From Acinetobacter courvalinii (GTDB lineage: Bacteria > Pseudomonadota > Gammaproteobacteria > Pseudomonadales > Moraxellaceae), in NCBI RefSeq assembly GCF_014635545.1, contig NZ_BMDA01000003.1, forward strand, positions 186,001-250,000: 64,000 bases of DNA, written 5' to 3'. Below the pieces are notes generated by a model. It saw only the letters and a list, made by a program, of their open reading frames with translations, was not told the origin of the DNA and did not search any database. The position numbers were made by a program, and so were the translations under genes. This document shows, in pieces, positions 56,330-64,000 of this stretch; the stretch's first letter is position 1, and each line of letters opens with the position of its first letter.

Positions 56330-56898
56330 GATTTTTTCACTCCCAATACCAGCATGTTAATGGCCAGTAGAATCGCTAAAGTCAGTGCCAACGGCAGCTT
56401 GATCCAGATCATGAACACGAAGGTCAGGCCGATGGTAAAAAGGGTCAGGTAACTTTTCAAGATGGGTTTGAGCATCTTAAAGCCTGTGGCAAACAGCAAG
56501 CCTGCTGCTGCTGCGGCCAAACCCTGGATCATGTGTTTGACGGCAGGTAGATATTGAAAATGCTCATAGACCTGATAGATCATTAGCACAATTGCAGTTG
56601 GGGCTGAGATCAAACCGAGGACTGAACTGATCGCACCTTTCACGCCCTGGAATTCCATTCCAATGGCAACCGCCATATTGATGATGTTACCGCCCGGTAA
56701 TAACTGGCACACGCCAAGTAAGTCGGTAAATTTGCCAGCATCAATCCATTTATGTTCTTCAACGATAATGCGATGTGCCAGTGGTAGCACGCCACCGAAA
56801 CCCATCAATCCCAATTTCATAAACCCCGTAAAAAGTGCCTTACAATCAGGAGCAGTCGTTAATGGTTCACGCTCTATTGATAGGACTTGGGCTTTCAT
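56326..56898 (-). CDS. chromate transporter subunit, first half (ChrA-like)
   Basis: A 190-residue CHR-family protein. Its signature is FMKLGLMGFGGVLPLAHRIIVEEHKWIDAGKFTDLLGVCQLLPGGNIINMAVAIG, with the Leu-Pro-Gly-Gly-Asn variant of the usual PGP motif. Several further TM helices follow. It starts on the minus strand, divergent from a LysR-type gene, and overlaps the second half-size gene by 4 bp. Confidence 0.88.
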   Translation of the reverse strand: MKAQVLSIEREPLTTAPDCKALFTGFMKLGLMGFGGVLPLAHRIIVEEHKWIDAGKFTDLLGVCQLLPGGNIINMAVAIGMEFQGVKGAISSVLGLISAPTAIVLMIYQVYEHFQYLPAVKHMIQGLAAAAAGLLFATGFKMLKPILKSYLTLFTIGLTFVFMIWIKLPLALTLAILLAINMLVLGVKKS

Positions 56899-56929
56899 TG
56901 GATTACCTTTCTGTTCAATCTTGTGAGCT

Positions 56930-56967
56930 ATAGCATGAAAGATTTATGGTATATTCACAAATGCTAT
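56930..56967. promoter_or_regulatory. candidate LysR-type operator between chrA-like and lysR-like genes
   Basis: ATAGCAT (56930-56936) and ATGCTAT (56961-56967) are inverted with 24 bp between, in the 100-bp divergent region. LysR regulators commonly bind such spaced dyads. Assignment is by position only. Confidence 0.4.
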
Positions 56968-56998
56968 TTTTGCCATTATCTATACTTTTAAGGTATGT

Positions 56999-57898
56999 AT
57001 GATCGATATTCATAAGCTCAATGCATTCGTGGCTGTAGTGGAAGAAAGCAATATTTCCAAAGCAGCGGTCAGACTGCATATGCAACAGCCGCCATTGACC
57101 CGATTGATCAAAAGTCTGGAACAAGAACTGGATACGGCTTTGCTGAAACGTCTGCCTCGTGGTGTCGAGGTCACGGAAGCCGGTAAGGCTTTGTATCAGG
57201 AAGCGATCACCATTTTGGCGCATGCCCAGTCGATTCCGAAACGGGTAAAAAACATTGCCCAGGGACTGGAAGGTCAGATCAATATTGGCTTTACCAACTC
57301 CGCAGGCTTACATCCTTTTTTGCCAGCGGTGTTGCGTCAGTTTAGGGAGCAGTTCCCTGCGGTAGCGATTCATCTGGAAGAGGACAGCAGCACTGCTTTA
57401 ACGGATGCCGTGATCAATGAAAAACTGGATATTGTTTTTCTACGCAAACCGGCACCGATTCATACCGAAGTCCAAAGTATTCATGTACTGGATGAGCCTT
57501 TAATTGTCGCGTTGCCGAGTAATCATCCTTTGGCTGGGCAAGCGGGAGCAATCCGTTTAGTCGATTTGGAGCCTTATGAGTTTGTGTTGTATCGCCGTAT
57601 CGCGGGACAGGACCTGTTCGATAATATTCTGGCGAACTGCTATCAGGCCGGTTTTAGTCCCAATATTGTTCAAGAGGCTCCTCGCTTAACCTCGAGCCTT
57701 AATCTGATTGCCGCAGGCATTGGACTGTCTATTGTTCCTGCGTCAATTCAGGACTTCTGGAACAAGCAGATTGTGTATAAATCGCTAGAGGCGAAAAAAC
57801 CATGTATTGCCCCGATTTATGCAATTTGTCGTGCCCAAGGCAATAGTGTTCGGGTTGAGCATTTCTTGAGTTTACTCAAAGCCAGTCAAGCGGTTTGA
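56999..57898 (+). CDS. LysR-type transcriptional regulator
   Basis: A 299-residue LTTR. The winged helix-turn-helix is at residues 1-60 (MIDIHKLNAFVAVVEESNISKAAVRLHMQQPPLTRLIKSLEQELDTALLKR). The effector domain (INIGFTNSAGLHPFLPAVLRQFREQFPAVAIHLEED) is of the BenM/CatM-like type. Divergence from the chrA-like pair suggests it controls that operon and itself; the ligand is unknown. Confidence 0.9.
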   Translation: MIDIHKLNAFVAVVEESNISKAAVRLHMQQPPLTRLIKSLEQELDTALLKRLPRGVEVTEAGKALYQEAITILAHAQSIPKRVKNIAQGLEGQINIGFTNSAGLHPFLPAVLRQFREQFPAVAIHLEEDSSTALTDAVINEKLDIVFLRKPAPIHTEVQSIHVLDEPLIVALPSNHPLAGQAGAIRLVDLEPYEFVLYRRIAGQDLFDNILANCYQAGFSPNIVQEAPRLTSSLNLIAAGIGLSIVPASIQDFWNKQIVYKSLEAKKPCIAPIYAICRAQGNSVRVEHFLSLLKASQAV

Positions 57899-57904
57899 AA
57901 CGGT

Positions 57905-58654
57905 TCAATGGTTAAAGTGATAGAAATTTAAAATCGGCCCGGCCAGATGTTGCTGTGATTGATCCAACGTCACTTTAATGACCCTGAAGTTAAAGTCACC
58001 TTGGTCAATATATTTAGCCACACCATGAGTTCTGTAATTCAGTTGTGGAATCTGATAGCTAAAGAACGCCACCTGTTTGGAGGGATGTACCATCTTGACC
58101 AGTTTTTGCGGGTCTTTATAGCCGCCATATTCATTTTCAATACTCTGCTTTAACAGATTAGGAAAATAAAGCGTGGCATAGGGCATACCGCAGCCCACAC
58201 AAACGGATGAGTCGTATAATTCAATCGCCTGTTTTTGATTTGGGCTCATCAGCAAAGCTGAACCGGTACCATTTGCACCTGCACTTGCCTCTACATCGTG
58301 CCAATCTTTCGGGATCAGCACAGCACCAATTTCTGGGAGTGCAACAAGTTTAAGCTGCTTGGCCTGAGATGCATTCAGCTTAAAGTCAAAATGGCAGCTT
58401 TTGGCTGTACAGCGTTTAAAGTCTTTTAATAAGCCTTCATCGGCTGGATTCAACGCAGTAACGCCATAAAAGGGAACGCGGACATCGTTGGCAAAGGATA
58501 CTTCACCCAAGGCATAGATTTGGTTTTCGGCTTTACGCTGTTGGACTGTATTTGAAAATTGGGGAAAAATGGGTTTAAAGCTACGGACTTCTGCATGAGC
58601 CGAAGCCACTGATAAGATGAATAAAACAGTAGAAATAGCGGTAAAGGATTTCAT
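57905..58654 (-). CDS. secreted hypothetical protein (possibly DUF4850)
   Basis: A 249-residue exported protein with signal peptide (AISTVLFILSVASAHA) and four cysteines, KRCTAKSC and CVGCG, likely in disulfides or metal binding. Conserved-looking segments are IYALGEVSFANDVRVPFYGVTAL and LYDSSVCVGCGMPYATLYFPNLLKQSIENEYGG. It may belong to DUF4850, a family I recall from Acinetobacter; this is tentative. No function is known. Convergent with the LysR gene (6 bp apart). Confidence 0.75.
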   Translation of the reverse strand: MKSFTAISTVLFILSVASAHAEVRSFKPIFPQFSNTVQQRKAENQIYALGEVSFANDVRVPFYGVTALNPADEGLLKDFKRCTAKSCHFDFKLNASQAKQLKLVALPEIGAVLIPKDWHDVEASAGANGTGSALLMSPNQKQAIELYDSSVCVGCGMPYATLYFPNLLKQSIENEYGGYKDPQKLVKMVHPSKQVAFFSYQIPQLNYRTHGVAKYIDQGDFNFRVIKVTLDQSQQHLAGPILNFYHFNH

Positions 58655-58787
58655 TTTTTAATTAAGTATTTTAGATTTGAGTTCAAATGAATATATTCTG
58701 CAATACAAGAACCTACAACCTGTTCTATGCAATCGCATTAGAATATTTCAACGAATAATAAATAAATTGCATTGAGACATAATCCCT

Positions 58788-59852
58788 ATGAACAAGATCT
58801 TTACAGTCTGTTGTTTTATTGCGTTGAGTTCGAGTGCTTTTGCCCAAGATATTAAGGGCATTTCTTTCTCGTATCAGGATTGGGAAATCTACTGTAGCAA
58901 TACGGGTACTTGTCGGGCTGCAGGTTATCAAAATGAAGCGGAGCGTAATGAGCCTGCTTCATTATTATTGACCCGTCAGGCGGGACCACGGCAAGCTGTA
59001 CAGGTGGAATTCGCACTGGCACGTTATGAAGAGGAGTCTTTTCCGGCCGCCAAGCTTAAAAATATTCATTTTTATATCAATGGTAAAGATTTGGGTGCAA
59101 TCGCGTTTGAGGGGACTGAATTTCCGCTGATGGGTAAACTCTCAGCAAATCAAGTGAATGCTTTATTACAGCAGTCCCGACAACAGACCGAGATCGTGTT
59201 TAAAAATGCGCAGCTGCAATGGAACATTTCAGATGCAGGCATGACTGCAGTCTTGCTAAAAATGGATGATTTCCAGAAACGTATTGGTACGGTAGGCGCT
59301 TTGATTAAAAAGGGCCAAGCGGATGAGTCAAAGGTATTGGCAGCTCAACCCAGATTTACGGTCAAACAGATCAAAACCTCCAGTAAACCTTATCTAACTT
59401 TGCAGCCAAATAACAAACGCTATGCAGCGTTATATCGTAATTTGATGGCAGCTCAGCCGATGCCAAAACAGGAGGGCTTTTGTGAAGGGATGTATGAGGA
59501 TGGTGAAACAAAGCCTCAAATGATCGAACTGTATAAACTGACCAATAAAAAAGTATTGGCGATGTCCTTGTGTTGGCGTGGTGCCTATAACGAAGGTTAT
59601 GGCGCATGGGTGCTGGATGATTCACTTGCAAACAAGGCAAACTTTGTGACTGAACAGGCTTCCGAGTTTTATAACGGTATTTTGAGTAGCTCACAAAAAG
59701 GTCGTAGTATTGGTGATTGCTGGGCCAGTGATGAATGGGTCTGGGATGGACAGAAGTTTGTGCATACTCAAGATCGCTGGACAGGAATGTGTAAAGGACT
59801 TGCCGCAGGTGGGGTGTGGGATCTTGATCAGATCGAAGCCATCGTTAAATAA
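58788..59852 (+). CDS. secreted DUF1176 protein
   Basis: A 354-residue protein with signal peptide MNKIFTVCCFIALSSSAFA. The DUF1176 pattern is present: ISFSYQDWEIYCSNTGTCRAAGYQNE at the N-terminus, a middle beta domain (FYINGKDLGAIAFEG), and the C-terminal LCWRGAYNEGYGAWVLDDS and DRWTGMCKGLAAGGVWDLDQIEAIV. Cysteines come in pairs, fitting an oxidising periplasm. Function unknown. The next secreted gene begins 34 bp later, probably in one transcript. Confidence 0.82.
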   Translation: MNKIFTVCCFIALSSSAFAQDIKGISFSYQDWEIYCSNTGTCRAAGYQNEAERNEPASLLLTRQAGPRQAVQVEFALARYEEESFPAAKLKNIHFYINGKDLGAIAFEGTEFPLMGKLSANQVNALLQQSRQQTEIVFKNAQLQWNISDAGMTAVLLKMDDFQKRIGTVGALIKKGQADESKVLAAQPRFTVKQIKTSSKPYLTLQPNNKRYAALYRNLMAAQPMPKQEGFCEGMYEDGETKPQMIELYKLTNKKVLAMSLCWRGAYNEGYGAWVLDDSLANKANFVTEQASEFYNGILSSSQKGRSIGDCWASDEWVWDGQKFVHTQDRWTGMCKGLAAGGVWDLDQIEAIVK

Positions 59853-59886
59853 TGTATTGGACATAAAAATAGCCTAAGGAAATATC

Positions 59887-60657
59887 ATGCTAAAGGATAA
59901 AAATGTTTGGCCTGCAATGATTCTGCTGGGTGCATCCGCCTGTTTTAGTGCAACTATTTTTGCTGCACCTTTACAGATTCTGGAATTTAAAAAGGGACAA
60001 CTGAGTTCAACCGAACAGACGCAACTTTGTGAACAGGTCAAAGACCTATGTCAGAACAAACCACAATTGCTAAGCTTAAAAACACCTGATCAAGGTTTAT
60101 GGTTATTATCTGAGGGCAATATTGCTCGGTTTAGTATTTCAACTACAGGTTTTAAACTATTGAAACAGTGGCATATTCCATTAGCCTCGTCGGAAGAAAT
60201 GGCTCGATCAGGACAGTATATTTTCCCTAAGCTATTTCCCATGGATCAGAATCGTTATGCCATTGCCGTGATTAATACTTCTTCTGAAATGTATTCCGGT
60301 GGTGGGGCAGGAATTGAACGGGCCAGCTTTTATGAGTTAAAGGATTCGGGTCAGACACATCGCTTTATTGAAAATTATCCATTTCATTTTTATCGCATGA
60401 TTCGGGCCTGTTTCTCGGAACAGGACTATGAACGTTCTAAGGGTAACTGTCATGATGAAGATAGTTTGAGCCTAGATATTCGTCCGATCAAACCAATGCT
60501 TTGGCAATTCCGTTATCGCTACAGTCTGGATGTGTCACCTGCGTCAGATTCGGGCGAGAAATCATTTAAGGGCAGTCGTAATCTGAATATTGATTTAAAT
60601 AAAGCCCCGCAGCAGCCAAATATACCCGCATCATGGGATTATGCCGGTATGGAATAA
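59887..60657 (+). CDS. secreted hypothetical protein (256 aa)
   Basis: An exported protein with signal peptide (MILLGASACFSATIFAAP) and cysteines at CEQVKDLC and further on in ACFSEQDYERSKGNCHDED. It is beta-rich with many aromatic residues (YPFHFYRMIRACF; MLWQFRYRYSLDV). I do not recognise the family. A good ribosome site (aaggaaatatc) and tight spacing behind the DUF1176 gene suggest a functional pair. Confidence 0.75.
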   Translation: MLKDKNVWPAMILLGASACFSATIFAAPLQILEFKKGQLSSTEQTQLCEQVKDLCQNKPQLLSLKTPDQGLWLLSEGNIARFSISTTGFKLLKQWHIPLASSEEMARSGQYIFPKLFPMDQNRYAIAVINTSSEMYSGGGAGIERASFYELKDSGQTHRFIENYPFHFYRMIRACFSEQDYERSKGNCHDEDSLSLDIRPIKPMLWQFRYRYSLDVSPASDSGEKSFKGSRNLNIDLNKAPQQPNIPASWDYAGME

Positions 60658-60810
60658 ATGCGCATGCAGGAATATAGGATTGTTGTAGAGGATCATTTTA
60701 CACTTTGCTAAAGCTTTAAGGGCGTGGGCTTACGCAATTTACAGCGTCATAACAGATGATTTGCACCGTACATGGTACAAAGGGAAAGATTGCAATTTGG
60801 AACTGTGCTT

Positions 60811-61332
60811 ATGTCTCGCATTTATTCTTCTACCCGCCGTAAATTTTCTCATCTGAGTCGTTCGGTTTTGATGGCTGCGGCTGTGTTGGGTACCACCCAA
60901 ATGGCAACGGCAGGGCCAACAGTCGATCAACTGAGTGACTGTTTAGTAAAAGCCACGACGGCAGCGGATAAAACCACAGTGTTGCAATGGACGTTTAGCG
61001 CTTTAGCTGCGCATCCTGATTTAAAGGCATTCAGCAATGTCACGCCTGAGCAGAAAACCCAATTGGATCAGAAACTGGCGCAGGTGTTACAGCGTGTGAT
61101 TGTAGAGCAATGTTCGACGCAGACTAAGGCTGTGATCAAAGCCGAAGGAATTCAGGCTGTCGGACAGGCTTTTCAGCAGTTAGGTCAGAGTGCGGGACAG
61201 GATATTGTCAAAGACCCAGCGGTCAGACAGCAGTTGCAAGGCACCTTGCGTTATATTGATTTAAATAAATTGGTCACGACTTTTTTAACACCTGATATTT
61301 GGAATAAGTTGGGTGTATTAAGAGGGCAGTGA
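60811..61332 (+). CDS. secreted hypothetical protein (173 aa)
   Basis: A small exported protein. The signal peptide follows a basic start (RRKFSHLSRSVLMAAAVLGTTQMATAGP), then an all-helical body with two cysteines (LSDCLVKATTAADKTTVLQWTF and VEQCSTQTKAVIKAEGIQAVGQAFQQLG) likely forming one disulfide. Family not recognised; possibly restricted to Acinetobacter. ATG 60811 begins the basic region; an in-frame start at 60772 is less likely. An imperfect palindrome lies at 60759-60780. Confidence 0.7.
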   Translation: MSRIYSSTRRKFSHLSRSVLMAAAVLGTTQMATAGPTVDQLSDCLVKATTAADKTTVLQWTFSALAAHPDLKAFSNVTPEQKTQLDQKLAQVLQRVIVEQCSTQTKAVIKAEGIQAVGQAFQQLGQSAGQDIVKDPAVRQQLQGTLRYIDLNKLVTTFLTPDIWNKLGVLRGQ

Positions 61333-61474
61333 TAATCTGGATGTAAGGTAAAATAGATTTTTATTTTTAGTTAGGCTGTGGTTTATAAAATTAGATCCAT
61401 TGTCTAAATGGGTTTGAAAAGCTAGCGTATCTTAATATATTATTAGTTAATTTTTTTCCTTTAACTAGTTAGTG

Positions 61475-62140
61475 ATGACAGAGTTTATAAAAAAACATAA
61501 ATTTTTTAGTTGGGTAGTTGGAATATTAGGGACTTTAATCATTGGTGGGTTAGGGAGTGGCGTTTGGGAGATGATGCTAAAGCCTATGTTAAGTTTTTTA
61601 AGCAATGGTATTATTAACTTCCTAGTCCATACTTCTACTAGCTTTAGTAATGAAATTTATCAAAGTATTTCAATGCGTAGTTTGGATAGGTTTCAAGCAA
61701 AAGCCTATAGTTTGATAGTCACAATTTTAGGTTCTATAACTCTTTTCCTTTGGTTTATTCTATTTACTAAAGGTAAAAAGCTGTTAAATGAAGAGAGAGA
61801 CGAGAGAAATGGTATTCATGAAAGTGTAAAAGAAAGAGTTTGGATACTAAAAAATTTTAAAAATTTCTATATTTTTATGACCTTTTATTTTGTATTAGGG
61901 TGTATTCCTTTCTTTATATACACTTATGATGGAATAAAAACCAGTTTTATATCAGTAAAAGTCATTAATTTTGAATACTTGTTGAAAGTAAATAGTGATG
62001 TTTTATCTGAGAATGAGCTTAAGAGATTAGAATCTAATTTCGCACAAATTAAGAATGCTCAAGACTATAATGAAATTATTGATTATTTGAAAAAGTTAGC
62101 AATTAAGAATAATAAACACATAAATAGAAACCCGCTCTAA
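61475..62140 (+). CDS. orphan three-TM membrane protein (221 aa)
   Basis: A strongly A/T-rich gene unlike its neighbours. It has three hydrophobic helices: about residues 11-36 (FFSWVVGILGTLIIGGLGSGVW), 75-97 (SLIVTILGSITLFLWFILF) and 130-152 (FYIFMTFYFVLGCIPFFIYTY). A charged C-terminal helix follows (SENELKRLESNFAQIKNAQDYNEIIDYLKKLAIKN). No family is recognised. ATG 61475 is next to a GTG at 61472. The stop codon lies in the loop of the terminator shared with gatB. Base composition suggests acquisition by transfer. Confidence 0.7.
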   Translation: MTEFIKKHKFFSWVVGILGTLIIGGLGSGVWEMMLKPMLSFLSNGIINFLVHTSTSFSNEIYQSISMRSLDRFQAKAYSLIVTILGSITLFLWFILFTKGKKLLNEERDERNGIHESVKERVWILKNFKNFYIFMTFYFVLGCIPFFIYTYDGIKTSFISVKVINFEYLLKVNSDVLSENELKRLESNFAQIKNAQDYNEIIDYLKKLAIKNNKHINRNPL

Positions 62141-62152
62141 AGCGGGTTTTCT
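62128..62152. terminator. bidirectional terminator between the orphan gene and gatB
   Basis: A 9-bp stem (aaacccgct / agcgggttt) with loop ctaa that contains the orphan gene's stop codon, followed by tttcttttg. Confidence 0.88.
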
Positions 62153-62169
62153 TTTGAAGTTAGATCAGT

Positions 62170-63639
62170 TTAACCAATCAATTTCTTCATTAATTCATTC
62201 ACTTGAGCTGGGTTGGCTTTACCTTTTGCAGCTTTCATGACTTGACCAACCAGACCGTTAAAGGCTTTTTCTTTACCCGACTTGTACTCTTCAACCATTT
62301 TTTCATTGGCTGCAAGCACATCTTTGATAATCGCTTCAATCGCACCGGTATCGGTTTCTTGCTTCAAGCCTTTTTCAGCAATAATGTCATCCGCAGATTT
62401 TCCTTCTGCTTCCCACATAAAGCCAAACACTTGCTTCGCGATTTTGCCGTTAATAGTGTTATCCACGATACGTGCAATCATGCCACCCAATTGCTCAGCA
62501 GAAACAGGCGAATCCACCAATTCCAGGCCCGCTTTGTTTAAAGCACCTGAGAATTCACCCATTACCCAGTTTGCTGATACTTTACCTTGTGCCACACCGC
62601 CAGCAGCAACTACAACTGCTTCGTAGAAGTCTGCCATTTCGCGTGACAGCGTCAATACATGCGCATCGTACTCAGTCACACCGAAGTCAGCAATAAAGCG
62701 TGCACGGCGTGCTTTAGGCAGTTCTGGAAGAGCAGCACGTGCCGCTTCGATCTGCTCGTCAGCAATGATCACTGGCAACAAGTCTGGATCTGGGAAGTAG
62801 CGATAGTCGTTCGCTTCTTCTTTCGAACGCATTGAACGGGTTTCCATCTTGTTCGGATCGAACAAACGAGTTTCCTGATCAATCTCGCCGCCGTATTCCA
62901 GAATTTCCATTTGGCGTTCAATTTCAACATTGATCGCTTGCTCAATGAAACGGAATGAGTTGAGATTTTTTAACTCGCAACGTGTACCGAATGGTTGACC
63001 CGGACGACGGAGTGACACGTTACAGTCAGCACGGAATGAACCTTCTGCCATGTTACCGTCAGAAATACCTAACCAACGCACCAAGGTGTGAATCGATTTG
63101 ATATAGGCAACCGCTTCTTCCACCGAACGCATATCAGGCTCAGATACGATTTCAAGCAATGGTGTGCCCGCACGGTTTAAGTCGATACCCGACATACCTT
63201 CGAACTGGTCATGAATCGATTTACCAGCATCTTCTTCAAGATGGGCACGAGTCACGCCAATACGCTTCACAGTGCCATCTTCAAGCTGGATGTCGATATG
63301 ACCCAAGCCCACAATCGGATTATCCATCTGGCTGATCTGGTAGCCTTTTGGCGAGTCTGGATAGAAGTAGTTCTTACGCGCAAATACAGAGGCTTGGTCG
63401 ATATAGGCATCGATACCCAAACCAAAGCGAATCGCAAGATCAACCACTTCTGCGTTCAATACTGGCAATACGCCCGGCATGGCTAAATCAACAAGGCTGG
63501 CTTGTGTATTTGGGTCTTGACCAAATTCAGTCGATGAACCCGAGAAGATTTTAGATTTGGTTGCAAGCTGAGTATGGATCTCGATCCCGATAACGACTTC
63601 CCAACCGTCAATTAACTTTAACTTTTGAGCTTCAGTCAT
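62170..63639 (-). CDS. gatB: Asp-tRNA(Asn)/Glu-tRNA(Gln) amidotransferase subunit B
   Basis: The kinase/tRNA-binding subunit of GatCAB, which converts Glu-tRNA-Gln or Asp-tRNA-Asn to the amide form. The 489-residue protein starts [33 protein letters not shown], with the zinc/cradle region [21 protein letters not shown] and [17 protein letters not shown]. It ends in the YqeY-like tail ([27 protein letters not shown]). Its start ATG overlaps the gatA stop by one base (TAATG), so translation is coupled. Confidence 0.97.
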   Translation of the reverse strand: MTEAQKLKLIDGWEVVIGIEIHTQLATKSKIFSGSSTEFGQDPNTQASLVDLAMPGVLPVLNAEVVDLAIRFGLGIDAYIDQASVFARKNYFYPDSPKGYQISQMDNPIVGLGHIDIQLEDGTVKRIGVTRAHLEEDAGKSIHDQFEGMSGIDLNRAGTPLLEIVSEPDMRSVEEAVAYIKSIHTLVRWLGISDGNMAEGSFRADCNVSLRRPGQPFGTRCELKNLNSFRFIEQAINVEIERQMEILEYGGEIDQETRLFDPNKMETRSMRSKEEANDYRYFPDPDLLPVIIADEQIEAARAALPELPKARRARFIADFGVTEYDAHVLTLSREMADFYEAVVVAAGGVAQGKVSANWVMGEFSGALNKAGLELVDSPVSAEQLGGMIARIVDNTINGKIAKQVFGFMWEAEGKSADDIIAEKGLKQETDTGAIEAIIKDVLAANEKMVEEYKSGKEKAFNGLVGQVMKAAKGKANPAQVNELMKKLIG

Positions 63640-64000
63640 TATGCATTCTCCTCAGCAATTGCCGCACGTTTGGTATGCCAGTCTGTGTTTTGTTGATATT
63701 GATGCACAATCGACAGCAATTGTGATTCTGACCAGTAGTTACCAATCAACTGTAAGCCTACAGGCAAGCTGTCTTTATCAAAACCAACTGGTGCGTTGAT
63801 GGCTGGTAGACCTGCCAAGTTCACAGCAAGGGTATAGATATCACCTAAATACATTTCAGTCGGGCTGAGATTCGCACCGATCTTATAGGCTGTGGTTGGT
63901 GCAGATGGCGCCGCAATCACATCAACATTTTCAAATGCTTTGAGGAAATCTTGCTGAATCAAACGACGTACTTTTTGTGCTTTGACATAGTAGGCATCGT
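63639..64000 (-). CDS. gatA: amidotransferase subunit A GatA (3' end only)
   Basis: The last 120 or so codons of the glutaminase subunit. The amidase-family C-terminus [69 protein letters not shown] is clear. The frame continues past the window edge; the catalytic Lys-Ser-Ser triad lies outside. It is followed by gatB with a one-base overlap. Confidence 0.95.
   Translation of the reverse strand, partial: DAYYVKAQKVRRLIQQDFLKAFENVDVIAAPSAPTTAYKIGANLSPTEMYLGDIYTLAVNLAGLPAINAPVGFDKDSLPVGLQLIGNYWSESQLLSIVHQYQQNTDWHTKRAAIAEENA

Overview
The window reads as an ordinary chromosomal stretch of an Acinetobacter species (Gammaproteobacteria, Moraxellaceae). The DNA is AT-leaning. It carries a DcaP-type coiled-coil porin, the pilGHIJ-chpA-type twitching chemosensory operon, a signal-less YkuD protein resembling the Acinetobacter ElsL L,D-carboxypeptidase, and a gatA-gatB pair. 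I see no insertion sequence, prophage, plasmid replication gene or CRISPR array.

Layout. 1-5.0 kb (minus strand): 5' part of rtcB with an elaborate 200-nt leader, then lysP, rsmC and a purine permease. 5-10 kb: typA, mscL, a gamma-glutamylcyclotransferase-like gene, a parvulin, and divergent mutM/mpg repair glycosylases. 10-20.4 kb: a TonB receptor matching the PQQ importer PqqU, a Sel1-repeat protein, a dsbC-like/phosphatase/dsbC-like cassette, ygfZ, several small conserved genes, an acyl-CoA ligase and a DUF1508 protein. 20.4-32.4 kb: proS, a DUF4124 coiled-coil protein, then the Pil-Chp operon (two response regulators, CheW-like adaptor, PilJ receptor, a 1688-residue ChpA kinase with five Hpt domains, and a second small adaptor). 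32.4-38.4 kb: dapE, an entericidin-like lipoprotein, a DUF1853 gene, ybaN, a YkuD enzyme, six tRNA genes (3 Val-UAC, 3 Asp-GUC) and two further genes. 38.5-53.5 kb: mostly membrane proteins, namely a PepSY/flavodoxin/FNR reductase, a YcxB-like protein, a YccS-like FUSC protein, a Bcr/CflA exporter, the DcaP porin, GltS, an AGCS symporter, a patatin lipoprotein and SbmA, with a nitroreductase among them. 53.7-64 kb: an M13 peptidase, a two-subunit chromate transporter with divergent LysR gene, a run of secreted proteins of unknown function, an orphan membrane protein, and gatB/gatA.

The genes are mainly housekeeping or envelope/transport functions separated by strong, often bidirectional, intrinsic terminators. 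The coherent machine is the Pil-Chp system controlling type IV pili. The most unusual non-coding structure is the rtcB leader: a palindrome over the promoter, a nine-codon reading frame with a near-perfect ribosome binding site, mutually exclusive hairpins and an intrinsic terminator. Together they look like transcription attenuation of an RNA-repair ligase, and I do not know of a described counterpart. A second structure is a hairpin repeat that appears inverted at the end of ybaN and again at the mouth of a tRNA-Val gene.
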